A stretch of 64,000 nucleotides of DNA, taken from contig NC_083566.1 of assembly GCF_019925205.1 (NCBI RefSeq), positions 22,134,001 through 22,198,000 of the forward strand, in the 5' to 3' direction. The number at the start of each line of letters is the position of its first letter. Position 1 is the first letter of the stretch. The position numbers and the translations under genes are program-made. Positions 26,601-36,996 of this stretch are shown piece after piece. This DNA comes from Metopolophium dirhodum (Eukaryota; Arthropoda; Insecta; Hemiptera; Aphididae). The notes beneath the pieces are model-generated. The model was not told the DNA's origin. It did not search any database and was given only the letters and a program-made list of their open reading frames with translations.

Positions 26601-27300
26601 TAAAATGCATAATACTACATAATTTTCGTACCCATTCATAATATGGTTAATATAATATAAGTATGCACTGTTAAAATCTTTAAATTAAAATTTTTCACTG
26701 ATACAGATCGGCATCACATTTTACAGCAGAGGATATTTTGTAATTAATATTAGTTTCCTTTGAGTGCGCTGTTTGATAAATAATAACCGTATGACCTATT
26801 AAAAATATTCTTAATATCACACACGCGCTCATTGTACTAATGGACTTTTTAAACGACAATATTATTATTACGCTATATCGGTTGTTTGGTAATTTCAAAG
26901 ATCGTGTTTCGTAGAATAGAATTCCTAAACTGTTGTTGGAGTGCATAATTCGAATTATTTAGACTCAAGGGACAGCGCCACCGGGATATTTATCGTGGGC
27001 ACCGTTCATTTTTACCGGTCCGACGTACACAATAGAGACCAAAAAGCGTTTGTAAATAACTTCAGTGGCGTATTAACTCACAAAAGTAGCCCGGAACCAC
27101 ACACATACTTGAAGGTATGCGAGATTTTCCAAAAAAATATAGTTACGTATGATCGGAATTTCATTTGCCTCCTTACTGATCTCTCACGGATCTCAGTAAA
27201 GTGTTATGTATTTTTTACGTACAAAACTCGACCAACAAGTCGAAGCCCACACTGCTGTGTGCCGTGAGAACGTCATGCGCCTACTCATTGGAGTAATAAT
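23700..27300. other. Intronic/intergenic tract bounded by a 13-bp inverted repeat
   Basis: 'acgttctcacggc' at about 23770-23782 is repeated in inverse orientation ('gccgtgagaacgt') at about 27261-27273. Between them is mostly AT-rich non-coding sequence with a moderately GC-rich open frame near the right end (26941-27267). I see no target-site duplication beside the inverted pair, so it is not called a transposon. Confidence 0.35.
26963..27116 (+). other. Unassigned open segment with splice-like edges
   Basis: Inside a 108-codon open frame (26941-27267, no ATG at its start), the part after 'ttatttag' and before 'gaag|gtatgc' has higher GC and a varied amino-acid composition (for example IVGTVHFYRSDV). 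It could be a fossil exon or a transposon fragment. I do not recognise the protein. Its phase relative to FGF exon 1 was not established, so it is not proposed as part of that gene. Confidence 0.25.
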
Positions 27301-27679
27301 AGTGCCTATTATATATTTTTAAGAAGTATTTTTTTTAATAGTATTTATATTTTTAATTGTTCTACTATACAAGTCGACCAGTATAATATATATTAATGGA
27401 AGAAATCATCTTTAGGCCACCTATTACCTTCTATAGTTAATGCACAGAGTTGCATTATTTTTGTTTTCGATGTTTGTTTTTATTTGATTTGTGTAAAAAG
27501 GTAATAGAATATATTAGAATATAAATGCCTGCATAGATGATATTTTTAAAAGGAGACTTTCTTGCCTGTGACAAAAAAAAATTAAATAATAATCAGCGTT
27601 TGTTTTTTTTTCTATTATATAAATCACCAGCAATAATAAAAAAAAACCTTAATTTTTGTATTTTAAAGACAAAATGCGT
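27301..27679. other. AT-rich non-coding stretch
   Basis: No feature is recognised apart from T- and A-runs. Confidence 0.5.
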
Positions 27680-27860
27680 GACGTGTGTGCCACCAGCTTG
27701 TAGGGGTTGAATTCCGGAATAAAAAGTATATCTTTATAAAGATCACGCATTGCAAAGCCTTCTATCTGTTTGTGAAAATTACGTTAAAATTGGTTCTGCC
27801 GTTTCAAAGATTAGATACATAGACAGACACAGCAATTTTATTTATTAGTATGGACTATAG
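27680..27860 (+). repeat. 3' part of a widespread arthropod dispersed repeat
   Basis: 'aggggttgaattccggaataaa ... ttacgttaaaattggttctgccgtttcaaagattag ... agacagacacagcaattttatttattagtat' has the layout of a repeat found across arthropod genomes: a GGGGTTGAA(TTT/TTC) block, an 'AAATTGGTTC.GCCGTTT' block, a GACAGACA stretch and a T-rich end. It is probably the counterpart end of the family whose start motif is at about 3749. The class is uncertain. Confidence 0.5.
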
Positions 27861-28644
27861 ACTAGGTATATAATATAGATAGTTTTAATTTCAACATTAC
27901 CTTCTACCGATGTATGGTTAATAATCATTGATTATCATTTAAACTGGTGTAACTGTGTAAGGTTATCCACTACTATATACTTCAATTATTATTCGTTATA
28001 ACAATAAATTATCCTTTATTACTACCTACACCTACCTACGGTTTTAGACTTCTTGAAATGATTTAATTTCTTATCTAGTTCGATCTTTTTGGGTTGTAAA
28101 AGTAAGGGTGTAGAAGTAAAAATATGCATGAACAATTCTCATATTTCACATATAAAGTATACAAAGCATTAAAAAAAATCGTTGATATACTTAAGATAAA
28201 TTTGAATATTAAATACTTAATAGTTAATATGTATAATCAAAGTTTTCGTAAAATCACATTTTTTATCAAATTCAGAGTTGTATAATAATTAGGTACTGTT
28301 TACATATACGTCACGGATACTGTTCAGTGATTAAATGTGTTTTAAATTATTATCTAACATGTCTTCAAATCTTCTTAACGTTATAATGTCAATATGAAGA
28401 GTCTGGGGAATCGTAAGTAATCGATGTGGATTATACGAGTACAGTGCATGCCTTTACTTAACGTGTGACTAGGCGAGAAAAATTCCTAATGGCCGATGGA
28501 GCGGGCACGCGTCTCCCAGATTTGGTAATAACCGGTCAAGTTTGGTAAACGAGTCGAAATAAACGGTTGGATCTCAAGGGAATCGATCAAACTACAAACC
28601 GTAGTTTCTAGTCAGTTTACCGATTGTATCAAATAATACATATA

Positions 28645-28675
<31 letters not shown>

Positions 28676-30093
28676 GACAAACGCAATAATATATCATCGA
28701 CCGGTATCCTCGATAGACACAATAGAATCAAATTTGTACTCATTCAAAGTCAAGAATTTGTATTGTTACACTTCAGTAGCTGTATGACTAAACTGGTTAG
28801 TAATCTTGATCCCTCGATCCGCAACTAAAAATCAAGCCATAGTTACTGGAAATATATAATATGATAATATTGTTTTGATTCCTTAAATTAATCTATCTTG
28901 CACAGACATACCAAACGGCGGATACGTATAGGTATATGTTTTATAATATTTGAGCAACGGAGCCTATATTATTATTTTATTTTGTCACTGGTACTTCGAA
29001 TTTGTATGCATGTACGTCACATTAAAAATATATTGGTAGGCTGGTACTAAGATCGGACTACAGTTTCAGAAATTATGTTTTTTTTTTGGCCTGATGTATT
29101 ATGATAATTCATACGAAAGAGAAAGAGAAAACAATAATTTACTGTGGAATATTCGAGAGTGGCGTCTACACGAATTTCATCTCGAATTTAAAACTGAAAT
29201 AATCGATTCATCAAAATCTGTCTGTTTGTACCTGCAGTGCAAATAGTGCCTAGATAGGTACTATTATTTTGTATACCTACCGTTTGATATCCGACCGAAG
29301 TTTTCGGGACACGATTCTCGATGTTCAGGGGCCCCCCTCGACGATCGCGATTAAGTTAATCGATTCGTCTGCACGTTATAACATAATTATATAGGCGCGG
29401 GTTCTTGGCGAGTTATTACACATGTATTCATGTAAACGTGTGGAGTGTACCCACAGACAATTAAAATAAAATAAAAAAACCTACACGCGACAAAACGCCG
29501 CGGTATCGTATACGCGATCGACACGCGAATAATATTACATTATGAACGTACGGCTACCGTAATATTGAAACACTCAAACACGTCGGGCAGGCGGTCCGTA
29601 AATAGTAGGACTTGGTGTCGTTTATTGTATACCTGTATTGCATAATTATTGCTCGACCTCGGTATAAAATGTCTATAGTGTTATTAGATAGCGGTATATA
29701 AGGCTCAGTAGATTTCGTACGATTGCGGTGCGCGCTAAAAATGATACATATTCAATAAACAATGAAATAAGCATATTGATAACGAATTAACAATATTATA
29801 TAAAAAAAACATTACAATTTGAAAATTAATAACCAACTTAAAATAGAAAAAATTACACCACAATATTATAAGGGGAAGTACCTACGAAAAGTTATACCGT
29901 CACGCGGCGCATTATAGAGTATCACACGATAAAGCGAGGAGTTGTAAAATTGACTGGTAGTTATGGAATATAAAAGATATTGGTGAATCTAGTTTGACGG
30001 ATAGGCATACATTAAAAATAATTTTTGAAACACGTGCTGGAATTGCACTAGATACTAGATATTGTTAAGAAATAAATTTCACGGCATGAGTGG
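27861..30093. other. Intron-like tract with CpG-richer patches
   Basis: It includes a (TA)n/(TAA)n tract at 28640-28675 and a CpG-richer patch at about 29290-29600 ('cgacgatcgcgattaagttaatcg' and neighbours). No exon is recognised. The CpG patch could be a regulatory island, but nothing in the sequence proves it. Confidence 0.45.
28640..28675. repeat. (TA)n followed by (TAA)n microsatellite
   Basis: About 11 TA units run directly into about five TAA units. Confidence 0.9.
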
Positions 30094-30102
30094 AATTTAA
30101 GG
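30094..30102. repeat. Left target-site duplication of the MULE element
   Basis: AATTTAAGG immediately precedes the left terminus and is repeated exactly at 31069-31077 just after the right terminus. Nine-bp duplications are typical of Mutator-like transposons. Confidence 0.85.
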
Positions 30103-31068
30103 GGGTAATATACGATTCCGAATGGAACGATTGCGAACGGACCTTTTCCGGATTATACGTTTTTACCTGCCTTTAATCGTGCGGTGTTGTCAGATTTGGT
30201 GTTAGTCAATAACAAATTTTTAAATGCCCGAATGCCCCAGCCTTGAAGAAGGTCGTGTATTTACAGACTATTTAGTATCGACATATATTGCACCTGATGC
30301 ATTATTTCCACCATATCTTTGGGCACAAGAACCTTCAGTAAATCCAAGGTATGATTTAAAAAAAAATTTACTTGAATTCTTGTTCTTTCCCAAATTTTAC
30401 CAGTAAATACAAGATCTCTAAGTTTTTATAATTATTTTGTAGAACTACCAATGGCCCAGAGAGCTTTCATAGGACGTACAATGGTCAGTTTTATATAGCC
30501 CCCATCCTCCAACACACGTCGTGATATCAGTTTTAAAAGAAACACAAGCTCTAACTTTGACAATAATAAATTCAATTAAAAACAACGTATATAATCCTAT
30601 GGCTAAAAAAGATAAATCTAAAATTGAATTAACATTACAAAATTATGATGATTATAAAATACACAAGGATCTAATTTTATATTTAAGAAAAACTGGAAAG
30701 GAAAAAATTTAAAAAAAGCAAAAATGTAGAAAACAATTTTTAAAAACCATTATTTTGTATGTATTATTTTATTTATTTTTCAGCCTTTAACGTAACATTA
30801 ACACGTAGATTTTGTAATAGAATTATTAATATTTATAATTAAACTATATTTTATTTTATTTTAGTTTGTAACGTAGTTATTGTTTTCATTGTGTAATTAA
30901 TATCAATAGTTTTTATTTAAAAAAATATTTTGGAAACTTGGCAACGTGGTCTATAAAAACGTTCGCAATCGTTCGTTTTTCAGCTAAAACACCAAATTCT
31001 CTGATAAGCGTCATTCGTTCGCAATCGTGTTATAAAAAAGGTAAAACGATCGCAATCGTGTTGTAACC
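30103..31068 (+). mobile_element. Internally deleted Mutator-like (MULE) DNA transposon
   Basis: This 966-bp element has imperfect terminal inverted repeats. The left end GGGTAATATACGATTCCGA and the reverse complement of the right end GGTTACAACACGATTGCGA match at 14 of 19 positions. A subterminal 14-mer AACGATTGCGAACG at 30126-30139 is perfectly inverted at 30960-30973. Further copies of the GCAATCG core sit near 31021 and 31051 at the right end. It is flanked by an exact 9-bp duplication (30094-30102 and 31069-31077). It carries only the C-terminal remnant of a transposase, so it is non-autonomous. The clean duplication suggests insertion as one unit, already deleted or decaying slowly since. 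Confidence 0.88.
30224..30712 (+). pseudogene. MULE transposase C-terminal remnant (spliced, frameshifted)
   Basis: The first part (30224-30348) encodes 'VFTDYLVSTYI' and 'FPPYLWA' blocks, like the stretch that precedes the last catalytic residue in insect MULE transposases. A likely 94-bp intron (donor GTATGA at 30349, acceptor TTTTGTAG ending 30442) joins in frame to TTNGPESFH at 30444-30470, the conserved 'T.N..E.FH' motif whose Glu is the third member of the DDE triad. After 'NGQFY' the frame is broken near 30494-30497. The continuing frame (SPHPPTH, then 'ISVLKETQ') runs to a stop at 30712. The DNA-binding domain and the first two catalytic Asp are missing, so no active transposase can be made. 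I do not use the ATG at 30224 as a proven start. Confidence 0.78.
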
Positions 31069-31077
31069 AATTTAAGG
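31069..31077. repeat. Right target-site duplication of the MULE element
   Basis: AATTTAAGG, identical to 30094-30102. Confidence 0.85.
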
Positions 31078-32751
31078 AACCTTAAGGATACCTAATATAA
31101 TAGGCATCAAAGTGCAAGAATCTGCGTTGAACTCTCTCAATCGATACGAGAGCAGTAGAGACTAAAGTGTTTATACTAAAGTAAACACGGTCCGGAAACG
31201 GTTTCCGTATTGAATTAGAGACTTACGTGTCATAATTTATGTAGCTATAGTGAAGAATGGATATGTGATACGGTACATTTTATTCATAATATTCGCTTAA
31301 ATATATCGTGTTATCTTATTCTAGTTTGATTAATATTAAAATAACGCATTATTTTATGAAATCACAACTTTATCGCATGAGCGTTGTCAATCGTTAGAAA
31401 TAAGTCACAGCTATACTTTATATAACAAGTAATTAATTCACTAAATTAGTGTTAAATTGGTAAACTCGGTGTTGGGTAAGTAACTTATCTAACAGTGCAT
31501 ATAAATTCATAATACTAATCGTGGGTAATGGAATGTGTTTTTCAAACAGAGACGAGACACAACGAACGTAATACGATTCCCTCTCCTCTCCACCATATAA
31601 TTTGTACCGTAGGTACTTCTATATACGTAATACTAAAATCACAAATATGTAGTAACTGTGTTGCCGCAGTAGAGGGAAGTCTTCTACGAACTAAATAATT
31701 TTTTCAATAAATATTTAAATGTTATGATACAATATAATATTACATAGTTATATTACAATTTACATACATTTATACCTACTCACTACCTCACAACCTTACC
31801 TTCATAAGTATATCAATATTTAGATTTTTAATTTATATCTTGTATCAATAGTAATATTTGTAGGTAGCTTAGAGTCCAGGAGTTTATATAGAATGACTCT
31901 GATGAGCTGAAAGCAGTTATATATATATAGGTACTGCAGTGAAAATGGTATAAATTAATATGGTACCATATTACAATATTCAGTTAAAATTCAAATCATC
32001 CGTATAGGATGTTATTAAAATTAATCAAATTAGTATATTATATGTGTATAGAATATAAATAATGTAAAATAATAGCACACGCTGGCACGCTGTTATATAA
32101 CAATGGAATACCGAATAGGTATAAAATAGCGAAAAACTATAATGTATGAAAAAAAAATCACAATACAATCACGAACTCGTTTAATATATTTGACTGTACA
32201 ATCAACTGAATTTTGGCTAAAAATCAATTCAAAATATTTATTTTGCATAAATTAAATAAACCACGCCACAATATAATATACCTACCCTACGTTCTTAGTA
32301 TATTCTACATAATTGTAATATAATTATTAACATTTTTGTTTTTCATCATTTTTGTGCCTGCTATAGGTACCTGCTGCAACTCTATACCTTTTTGATATCT
32401 CTGTACGAATTACGATCAAGTTTTCAGCTATTTTACCCACCGCGAAGTGAAAAGTCTCAGATCTGTGTATACTTTGGCGTGACCGCGTGAGTTCTAAATG
32501 CCAATTCTGCGATGCGGCCGGTCGCCAAAAACGCATATCGGGCTATAATATTAATATATAGGAGCGACATAATGATAATAATATTATACTTTATACGAAA
32601 TATTATAACATATATAGTTATACCTGCGTAGTGTTCCAAGTTACAATCTCGCGTAATATTATATATAGCCACACCTGATTTCGTGCGTGTAACATTCTTG
32701 TGTGCCGCGTGCGTATCACCCGTATACATAAATGTCCGTCAGCTATTTATC

Positions 32752-32774
32752 AATAATAATAATAATAATAATAA
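32752..32774. repeat. (AAT)n microsatellite
   Basis: About seven to eight AAT units. Confidence 0.9.
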
Positions 32775-32931
32775 CACGATGATTTATGCGAAACCAAGTC
32801 CGTTGGAACGTTCGTGCGCGTACCTAGGTATCATAATAATATCAGAGAGCTTATACGCGGTGATGGACGGTGAAGTTACAAACAGGTTCGAGGTGTTAAC
32901 GCGCGTCGATATTCAAAAAATCCGCGGGCCA

Positions 32932-32954
32932 CGTATTATTATTATTATTATTAA
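32932..32954. repeat. (ATT)n microsatellite
   Basis: About seven ATT units, reverse-complementary in type to the tract 180 bp upstream. Confidence 0.85.
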
Positions 32955-33752
32955 TATGCCAAGTGCAGTGGTCGTGTTAAGTCGAACACGGAATGAAAAA
33001 AATACCAACATACTATTATACAGGGCGAGCCTCTGCATTTACCCTCAGCAAAGACTGTCCATCATATTGTACACAATAAATACATTATTATTTATCATGG
33101 AATATTTTTCCAAACGGAATAATATCCTCCATTTCGTATCGTATCATAATAATATGTATATTGTATAGTCGGATTTCGATTTTCATACCGGTAGCTCCGA
33201 TACAACCAGTTCTGCGCGGACGACAACAATCTAATTAAGACCGACCGTGTTTTTTTCTACTTAAAATCGTAAACAGTCGAATTACAATGGGGCCGAACCG
33301 AGTTTTTTCATCTCTCAGTGTCTGAATTTACCGACAGGGCAATACCGGGGACCGACGCATAATTATTGCGCGCTGATTTGCGTCAAAACTTACTATAAAA
33401 TTAATATAGAATAAATATTGTTTATTAAATATAAATACCTAATATACACGTCCACACTATAATAATATTATGTCCCATGGGCAACGAATACCTATAATAT
33501 TATATTCCATACCTATTTTAGATGGAATTCGTAGAGAATAAAATAATATTGTTTGTTGTACATATTATAATAATTACCGCTCATCTATTTCGAATATTAT
33601 AATATAGTCACACAATATACTGCAACAGTAAAATTTAACTGATTTATATATTTTGAAATACAGGTTAACCTATGTTTTTTTTAAGCTATTTGACTGATTA
33701 ATTTAATATAATCTCATAAGCTTATAATACAAAAAACAATATACATCCTACG

Positions 33753-33773
33753 TATTATTATTATTATTATTAT
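33753..33773. repeat. (ATT)n microsatellite
   Basis: About seven ATT units. Confidence 0.85.
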
Positions 33774-34470
33774 GTAATTCCACATCTTAACTTATGATTA
33801 TAGCATACTATTTGATCAATTAATTTACATTTATACACTTCAAACCATAAAATATCGTCACTTATTTTAATTTATATTGCAAATAAAACCAATTAGTTCG
33901 GTAGGAATTTTTAGTCATTATTCAAATGCGTTTATACACAAGCAAAATTATTACTGCAATACTGAGTACTATAAAGAATTGCATTTTCTACGTATAGAAT
34001 ATAGATAATTTTAAATTATATATATATCGTACATTCTGCGTGGAACCCAATTTGTCAACACACAGACAATAAAACAGAACTATAAGTTATTGGAGTATCA
34101 TAAATTCATATTTAATAACTAATAACTAATATAAGTATTATAATTATGCTAAATGACTGCACACTTTAGATTTGAGCTACGCTATAAAACTGCACACTAC
34201 AAAAATCATTAAATTTTTTTATTTTTGTTGGTCAACATAAAAACATAAAATATTGCTGTGCAATTATTAGTCGTGTTGCAATTATATGACATTTATTATA
34301 AACAGCAAACATTTCAAGTACATATTTTTATATGCGGAAACACTTATGAATGCACATATGCACTATATATGAATATTGAATATAATATACTTTCATTCTT
34401 TATTGGATTTATTTTTAGCTTAAACATTAATAAACTCATTAGAACATTGTAACGGTATTTATGATCGCTT

Positions 34471-34482
34471 GTTAAGATTATT
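34471..34482. repeat. Left target-site duplication of SINE copy 2
   Basis: GTTAAGATTATT, repeated exactly at 34802-34813. The last T bases merge with the poly(T) end of the SINE. Confidence 0.85.
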
Positions 34483-34801
34483 TTTTTTTTTTTTTTTTTA
34501 TTGGGTAACCCGCGGCAACTTAGGCCATTGGGTGTGGGGAGGGCACTGTAGGTTTTATATTGGGTAGGTTTGGTAGGTTTTATATTGGGTAGGTTGGTAC
34601 ACGTGTGTGTTGTGTTTTGGCAGAATTTCTAATGGGGCACCCGTAGGTTTCTGCCGTGCCCCGGGGTGGGGGGATGGCGGCACTTGTTCTCCGGACACCG
34701 TGACTTGCACGGAGAAAAATGCCGCCCAGTGGTCGAGGATCGAACTCGGACCGGCTGTGCCGAATCCGTCGCGTTAGACCACTCGGCCACCTCGTCCCCC
34801 C
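34483..34801 (-). mobile_element. tRNA-derived SINE, copy 2, with 12-bp target-site duplication
   Basis: On the minus strand the element begins with about six G then ACGAGGTGGCCGAGTGG, a tRNA Leu/Ser-like head. The A-box TGGCCGAGTGGTCTAAC is at 34773-34789 and the B-box region CCGAGTTCGATCC at 34737-34749. The body shares long blocks with copy 1 (12193-12462): the reverse complements of 'gatggcggcacttgttctccggacaccgtgacttgc' and of 'acccgtaggt.tctgccrtgcc'. The 3' end is poly(A), seen as about 17 T on the plus strand. An exact 12-bp duplication flanks it, indicating LINE-type target-primed insertion. The two copies differ at many positions in the tRNA-like head, so they may be different subfamilies. 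Confidence 0.9.
34548..34596. repeat. 25-bp tandem duplication inside SINE copy 2
   Basis: 'gtaggttttatattgggtaggtttg' is followed directly by a second near-identical unit one base shorter. It lies in the 3' region of the SINE and is not present in copy 1. Confidence 0.85.
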
Positions 34802-34813
34802 GTTAAGATTATT
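34802..34813. repeat. Right target-site duplication of SINE copy 2
   Basis: GTTAAGATTATT, identical to 34471-34482. Confidence 0.85.
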
Positions 34814-36120
34814 ATATTTTACAATAATCATATAATACTGCAACCATTTGATTAGAATATAACACTTGTGGTTTTTTTTTAAACGTATTTACTATGCAAT
34901 CGAATTAGCGCAGAATTGCATCTGGTCAATTTAAACATAAGTGTAAAGTGTTTTACACTACACAACTGGTTCGAAATGAGATATTTTAGACAAATATTTT
35001 GAATGATATATTAAAAATTATATTCTCATAATACGACTACTTAATATACAATATTATAATATGTATTCTCGTATTTAAAATATTATTGCAATTATTTTAA
35101 CCATAGTCGTTTCTCTTGGAAAATTGCACTTTTAATGGCCGTATGTAAAAACTTTTGCAGCAATAACTTTTTGAAAATATAATACGTGTAAACTAATATT
35201 AATTTAATTTTTCACTGTCAACCATCCGCAAAGATAAAACTAACAAATTGTGGTTCATAGTTATAATGATGCGCAAAATTCATTCACAAACTATAGGTAC
35301 AAATCGGAACATGAAGATGTAACTTAATTCTACAGACCCAACGCACAATTTGATGCTTACTAAATGGAAATTCGGAGTGATGTAGATTCAAAAAACTTCA
35401 GTTACTCGGTCTGTTAATATTTTTCGGAAAGTAGCAAAGAATTTTAATAATCATATTTTAGGTTTACAGATTTTTTTTCATAGAATGTGATGTAAAATAT
35501 TGTTTTATGTTTGAGTCAATGCCTTACCAATCACACAACTCCAAATATCGATACTTAGTTTTGTTAAATAATTTTTTGTTCATACCTTAACGTGGGCTTC
35601 TGAAGATAATTAGTTGAAAAAAAATTGACTAATAGTCTATAAAAAGTAGTAATTATTATACGATCATCGTTTTAAGAATGACGCGATCGACTAAATTTCT
35701 ATTTGAATCATTATGTATATACCATTGTACCTTTGTAGTATTATATTCTATACATGGATATTTTAATAAATACAGTTATGTATAAGATCAATTTTTTTGT
35801 AAGAGCTTACATATATAAACCAATATTATAGATTTTTTCGTAGGAGTTTGCAACCTCCTGTTCTAGCAACGAGCCCAATATTATAATCGTTATCCTCCTC
35901 CTCCTCACCATATGATACGTCTGATATTACTATTATGATACCTACATGTAAGAATATAATTTAAAAAACCAAGCTATTATTATATATTACTGCAGAGTCA
36001 GACTTGTGATGACTTACACATTATATGCTATTAATAAATATTATACACACATATTACTGTAAGTACACAATAATAATATAGTATATTATTGCGTATATTA
36101 CTATGGATATTGCGATTAAT
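34814..36120. other. AT-rich non-coding tract
   Basis: No gene, RNA or repeat boundary recognised. Confidence 0.5.
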
Positions 36121-36900
36121 TCGGCTGCAAACGGTAGATGGTGACAAACGATTTTGAGCGATTTATGTATTTTTATACAGTACAATTCGGCGCGCATAAT
36201 ATAGGTCGAGATAGCAATCTCATGAGCGGCGGCACGTTTATTGTTTCGATGTACATTTTTTGTCAGCTCGTGTTCACCTATATACCTACGTATTATATGA
36301 TACGTGATATATATATACGATGAGCAGATTTCGGTTTATAAAATAACCACCCCCGCCGATTCGCGACCACCAAATCACGGGGTTCGTCTTAAATGAAACC
36401 AAGACTCCGTGGACTCGCCGTCAACCACATCGCGAGTCTGTCTGTCACGGCGGTGCCTTTGTGTCTGCAGCAAAAGGTCATATTCTATAAACCAATACTG
36501 AAGATATCGCATTTCGCGGGTTCTCCGAGGAGGCCGGCTGACGTGTGAAACCTTTTCGAACGAATATGCGCGATAATATACGACATGCATTATATATCGG
36601 CTGTTTGTAAAATATAATATAATAGTAATATTTTGTGTGCGATGGATTTTCTGCAGTAGGTAGTGTTCTCGAAATACGATACTCTGTGCTCGCATGTCGA
36701 TGATCGAGTGGTACCCCTCCCCCGACACAACCGCGATTGGTTTGGCGGACGTTAAAAAACATCAATGAACGATGTACACAAAGCGTTCCCGTTCCTACGC
36801 GAGTTCCAGAGGAGCCAATAAAGATCCCATTAAAATAATAAATTTTGATTTCGGCAGTGTCGTCGTAATGGTTTTTTGTCAATTAACCGGAGCAAAATGA
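36121..36900. other. CpG-richer island, no gene recognised
   Basis: Overlapping open frames of 117 and 134 codons on the minus strand (36375-36728 and 36478-36882) arise from raised GC content. Neither resembles a known domain, and together they overlap in different frames. The island includes 'acccctcccccgacacaacc' (about 36713), a motif that recurs at 41695 and 51441. It could be regulatory sequence. Confidence 0.4.
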
Positions 36901-36930
36901 TGATATATGGCCGCTATACGTATATACTAT

Positions 36931-36933
<3 letters not shown>

Positions 36934-36988
<55 letters not shown>
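36934..36988. repeat. (AC)n microsatellite, about 27 units
   Basis: An uninterrupted 55-bp AC tract followed by a short (TA)n. It is the longest pure dinucleotide tract in the window and could be polymorphic. Confidence 0.97.

Positions 36989-36996
<8 letters not shown>

Larger units (their letters stand above)
31078..34470. other. Intron-like tract between the MULE and SINE copy 2
   Basis: AT-rich with a CpG-richer stretch at about 32440-33380. A 161-codon open frame at 32683-33168 spans two (AAT)n/(ATT)n tracts (32752-32774 and 32932-32954) that encode runs of Asn and Ile. It has no family resemblance and is taken as chance. A further (ATT)n tract lies at 33753-33773. Confidence 0.5.

Noticed and set aside
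32683..33168. 161-codon plus-strand open frame
   Set aside because: It crosses two trinucleotide microsatellites that supply its Asn and Ile runs, has no recognisable domain and no splice or conservation evidence.
34735..34801. Functional tRNA gene on the minus strand
   Set aside because: Same reason: it is the head of a SINE flanked by target-site duplications.
34580..34843. 87-codon minus-strand frame
   Set aside because: It is a chance reading through the tRNA-derived SINE.
36375..36882. Two overlapping minus-strand frames of 117 and 134 codons
   Set aside because: They overlap in different frames in a CpG-rich island where stop codons are rarer; neither resembles a protein family.
36934..36988. 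CRISPR-like or other structured array
   Set aside because: It is a plain dinucleotide microsatellite. No CRISPR repeats or spacers occur anywhere in the window, and the sequence is eukaryotic.
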